Below, in pieces: positions 6,331 through 7,546 of a stretch of 7,546 bases of DNA. Numbering within the stretch: the first letter of the stretch is position 1; each line of letters opens with the position of its first letter. The stretch comes from Actinobacteria bacterium UBA3028 (GTDB lineage Bacteria; Actinomycetota; Actinomycetes; Nanopelagicales; Nanopelagicaceae), in the NCBI GenBank assembly GCA_002367715.1, contig DFDL01000077.1, positions 2,166 through 9,711 of the forward strand, given 5' to 3'. The translations under genes were made by a program, and so were the position numbers. The notes below the pieces were generated by a model, which worked only from the letters and a program-made list of their open reading frames with translations, did no database searches and was not told where the DNA came from.

Positions 6331-6364
6331 TTGAGTTCGCTAGCTGGGTAAAGTAATAAATAAT
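6331..6364 (+). promoter_or_regulatory. Candidate promoter for aldolase-kinase
   Basis: TTGAGT (6331-6336) is followed after 17 bp by TAATAA (6354-6359). A better -10 match, AATAAT (6359-6364, five of six), lies slightly downstream but then pairs only with a poor -35 at 6336-6341. The AT-rich run immediately upstream of the gene makes this the likeliest promoter position, though the exact elements are uncertain. It overlaps the second CTAGC-type repeat, where a repressor could act. Confidence 0.3.
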
Positions 6365-6393
6365 ATGAGTAGTCTAGTTATGGAAGAAACCGA

Positions 6394-7245
6394 ATGACAT
6401 TAATTCCTAGAGAGAGAAAATTAAGAATGAGTATTGGGCGAGAAGTTAGACTTAAGAATATATTTTCAAACCCAAGCGGAAATTTATTTGGTGTTGCGAT
6501 AGACCATTTTGTTGGATATGGCAATGCGGTGCATGGCGGCTTGGCTAATCTTCCTAAGGCCCTAGAGCTGACAATGGAAGGTCGGCCCGATTCCGTAACA
6601 ATCCAGCCAGGTACTGCGAAGAATTTGTGGGTTTCTTATGCTGGGAAAGCTTCATTAATCGTTCAAGGTGGTTGCTTTACGGTGGACGATCGGATTTCAG
6701 AGCTCATTACTCGACCAATTGATGCAATTAGGTTAGGGGCAGATGCTCTGGCTGTTGCGATACCAGTCCGCGGGCCGAGTGAAGGAAAGTATCTTAGTTG
6801 GTTAACTGATTCAGTTCGCGAAGCAGCAGAATTTAATTTGCCAGTAGTAGCGCATATATATCCAAGAGTTTTTTCAAAGAGCGGAGATGCGGAAATTGTA
6901 TTTACGCCCGATGAGATTGCATGGGCGGTTCGTTGCGGTATTGAAACAGGCGTGGACGTAATTAAGGTTGGTTATCCAGGTGACAAGAAATCTTTCATTG
7001 ACATAGTTAATTCGTGTCCAACTCCAATAGTTATTGCTGGAGGGCCAAAAGAACCTACCCTCGGTGCTGCATTGAATAGCACTCGTGACGCAATTGATGC
7101 GGGCGCCAAGGGCGCAGTTGTAGGACGAAATGTTTGGGGGGCACGGGATGTTAAAAAGGCATCACGCGCCTATTATTCGGTAATACATGAAGGGCTTGGG
7201 TTCGAGGCGGCACTCAGCAGTGCCGGACTTTCTGCAACCGATTGA
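6394..7245 (+). CDS. Class I aldolase, DhnA/LacD-type (DeoC/LacD superfamily)
   Basis: A 283-residue TIM-barrel aldolase expected to cleave a phosphorylated keto-sugar in the cytoplasm through a lysine Schiff base. Visible family marks are the first strand FGVAIDHF (32-39, Asp37), the catalytic-lysine strand DVIKVGYPGD with Lys191, the phosphate-binding VIAGGPK (213-219) and GAVVGRNVWG (240-249), all in the expected order. Closest recognisable relatives are DhnA-type fructose-bisphosphate aldolases and the LsrF-like group; tagatose-, deoxygluconate- and sulfofructose-phosphate aldolases use the same chemistry, so the substrate is open. The ATG at 6394 has GGAAG 7 nt upstream. An internal ATG at 6427 would give MSIGREVRLKNIF, which fits the usual family N-terminus equally well. 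It is the first gene of a plus-strand unit with the PfkB kinase 19 bp downstream, divergent from the importer, which suggests co-regulation by substrate. Confidence 0.82.
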   Translation: MTLIPRERKLRMSIGREVRLKNIFSNPSGNLFGVAIDHFVGYGNAVHGGLANLPKALELTMEGRPDSVTIQPGTAKNLWVSYAGKASLIVQGGCFTVDDRISELITRPIDAIRLGADALAVAIPVRGPSEGKYLSWLTDSVREAAEFNLPVVAHIYPRVFSKSGDAEIVFTPDEIAWAVRCGIETGVDVIKVGYPGDKKSFIDIVNSCPTPIVIAGGPKEPTLGAALNSTRDAIDAGAKGAVVGRNVWGARDVKKASRAYYSVIHEGLGFEAALSSAGLSATD

Positions 7246-7264
7246 TGTCTGACAGGATTTAACT

Positions 7265-7546
7265 ATGATAATCGGAATAGGCTGCATTGCCTTAGATCAT
7301 ATTTTGGTCACCGAGGCGCATTGGAAAGACGAGAAAGGCAGAATAATTCGAAGTGAAAATCGCTTCGGTGGGAATATTCGGAATTCCTTAGTTGCCTTAG
7401 GTGCTCTTGGAATGGAAGCGGCATACCTTGGAACAATGAGCGGCGAGGAGCAGTGGCGTTCAGCCTTTGATGATTTTGCGGCTCATGGCGTGAGTACTGA
7501 ATTTGTTGACTTGGATTCTGCATCGCACCCCGCTGAGGCTACGGTT
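7265..7546 (+). CDS. PfkB-family carbohydrate kinase, 3'-truncated
   Basis: An open frame of 94 codons runs to the window end without a stop. It starts at ATG with AGGA (7254-7257) 7 nt upstream, 19 bp after the aldolase stop. The N-terminal half of a ribokinase/PfkB fold is clear: the first strand MIIGIGCIALDHI with substrate-contacting Asp11, the lid-like segment, the glycine signature RFGGNIRNSLVALGALG (33-49), then AAYLGTMSGEEQW and the GVSTEFV strand. The ATP-binding C-terminal half with the catalytic GAGD motif is beyond the edge. The likely role is phosphorylating the substrate that the preceding aldolase cleaves; fructokinase, deoxygluconate kinase and sulfofructose kinase are all PfkB proteins, and the visible part does not distinguish them. 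The signature GGNIRN differs from the common GGNAAN. Confidence 0.85.
   Translation, partial: MIIGIGCIALDHILVTEAHWKDEKGRIIRSENRFGGNIRNSLVALGALGMEAAYLGTMSGEEQWRSAFDDFAAHGVSTEFVDLDSASHPAEATV

Larger units (their letters stand above)
6133..6393. promoter_or_regulatory. Divergent control region between the import operon and the aldolase-kinase pair
   Basis: This 261-bp non-coding stretch is rich in inverted and direct repeats: GCTCG-GGTA-CGAGC (6170-6183), GAGCTGAGGT/ACCCCAGCTC (6180-6189, 6208-6217), TTGGGCG-ATTC-CGCCCAA (6275-6292) and AAAC-N6-GTTT (6308-6321). The motif CTAGCYGGKTWAAG occurs as two 11/14-matching direct copies at 6311-6324 and 6340-6353. No protein-coding potential was seen apart from a 10-codon leader ORF at 6365-6397. 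The region should contain promoters for both transcripts and probably a binding site for a local sugar-responsive repressor that is not encoded in this window. Confidence 0.5.

Noticed and set aside
7308..7523. Minus-strand open frame at the window end
   Set aside because: It is antisense to the PfkB kinase, whose GGN signature and ribosome site are clear; the antisense product is low in recognisable structure.
1..7546. tRNA, rRNA, CRISPR, insertion sequence, attachment site or defence system
   Set aside because: The window is almost fully occupied by metabolic and transport genes. No regularly spaced repeats, transposase or integrase motifs, or cloverleaf-like sequence were seen in the short gaps.

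Overview
The window reads as a compact sugar/polyol catabolic neighbourhood from a bacterium of moderate GC content (low-to-mid 40s % by eye, not counted). It is probably a streamlined, low-GC actinobacterium of the freshwater Nanopelagicales (acI) kind. This taxonomic guess is inference. It rests on the style of the substrate-binding protein (Ala-rich signal followed by a Lys-rich mature start), very tight gene ends and mixed ATG/GTG starts; no rRNA or other marker is present.

Layout. Positions 1-591 (+) hold the C-terminal part of an inositol 2-dehydrogenase-like (IolG-type Gfo/Idh/MocA) enzyme. Its stop abuts the stop of a convergent FAD-dependent GMC oxidoreductase (592-2094, -). A 120-bp divergent region leads to an AroE-like shikimate/quinate dehydrogenase paralogue (2215-3054, +). 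Four bases further is the end of a Frc-type ABC importer operon on the minus strand, in transcription order: binding protein (6132-5053), a 162-bp gap with a terminator-like hairpin and a possible internal promoter, permease (4890-3865), and ATPase (3868-3059, overlapping the permease by ATGA). A 261-bp palindrome-rich control region (6133-6393) separates this operon from a divergent pair: a DhnA/LacD-type class I aldolase (6394-7245) and a PfkB-family kinase (7265 to the window edge).

How the genes may work together (inference). The ABC importer would bring in a sugar, polyol or related cyclic compound. Three unrelated oxidoreductases (IolG-like, GMC, AroE-like) could oxidise or reduce hydroxyls on it. 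The kinase/aldolase pair would phosphorylate an open-chain intermediate and cleave it to triose-level products. The combination does not match any complete pathway I know well. The substrate cannot be named from the sequence: inositol or a related cyclitol, a ketose, or a glycoside oxidised at a ring hydroxyl are all possible. No tRNA, rRNA, CRISPR array, insertion sequence or phage gene was seen.
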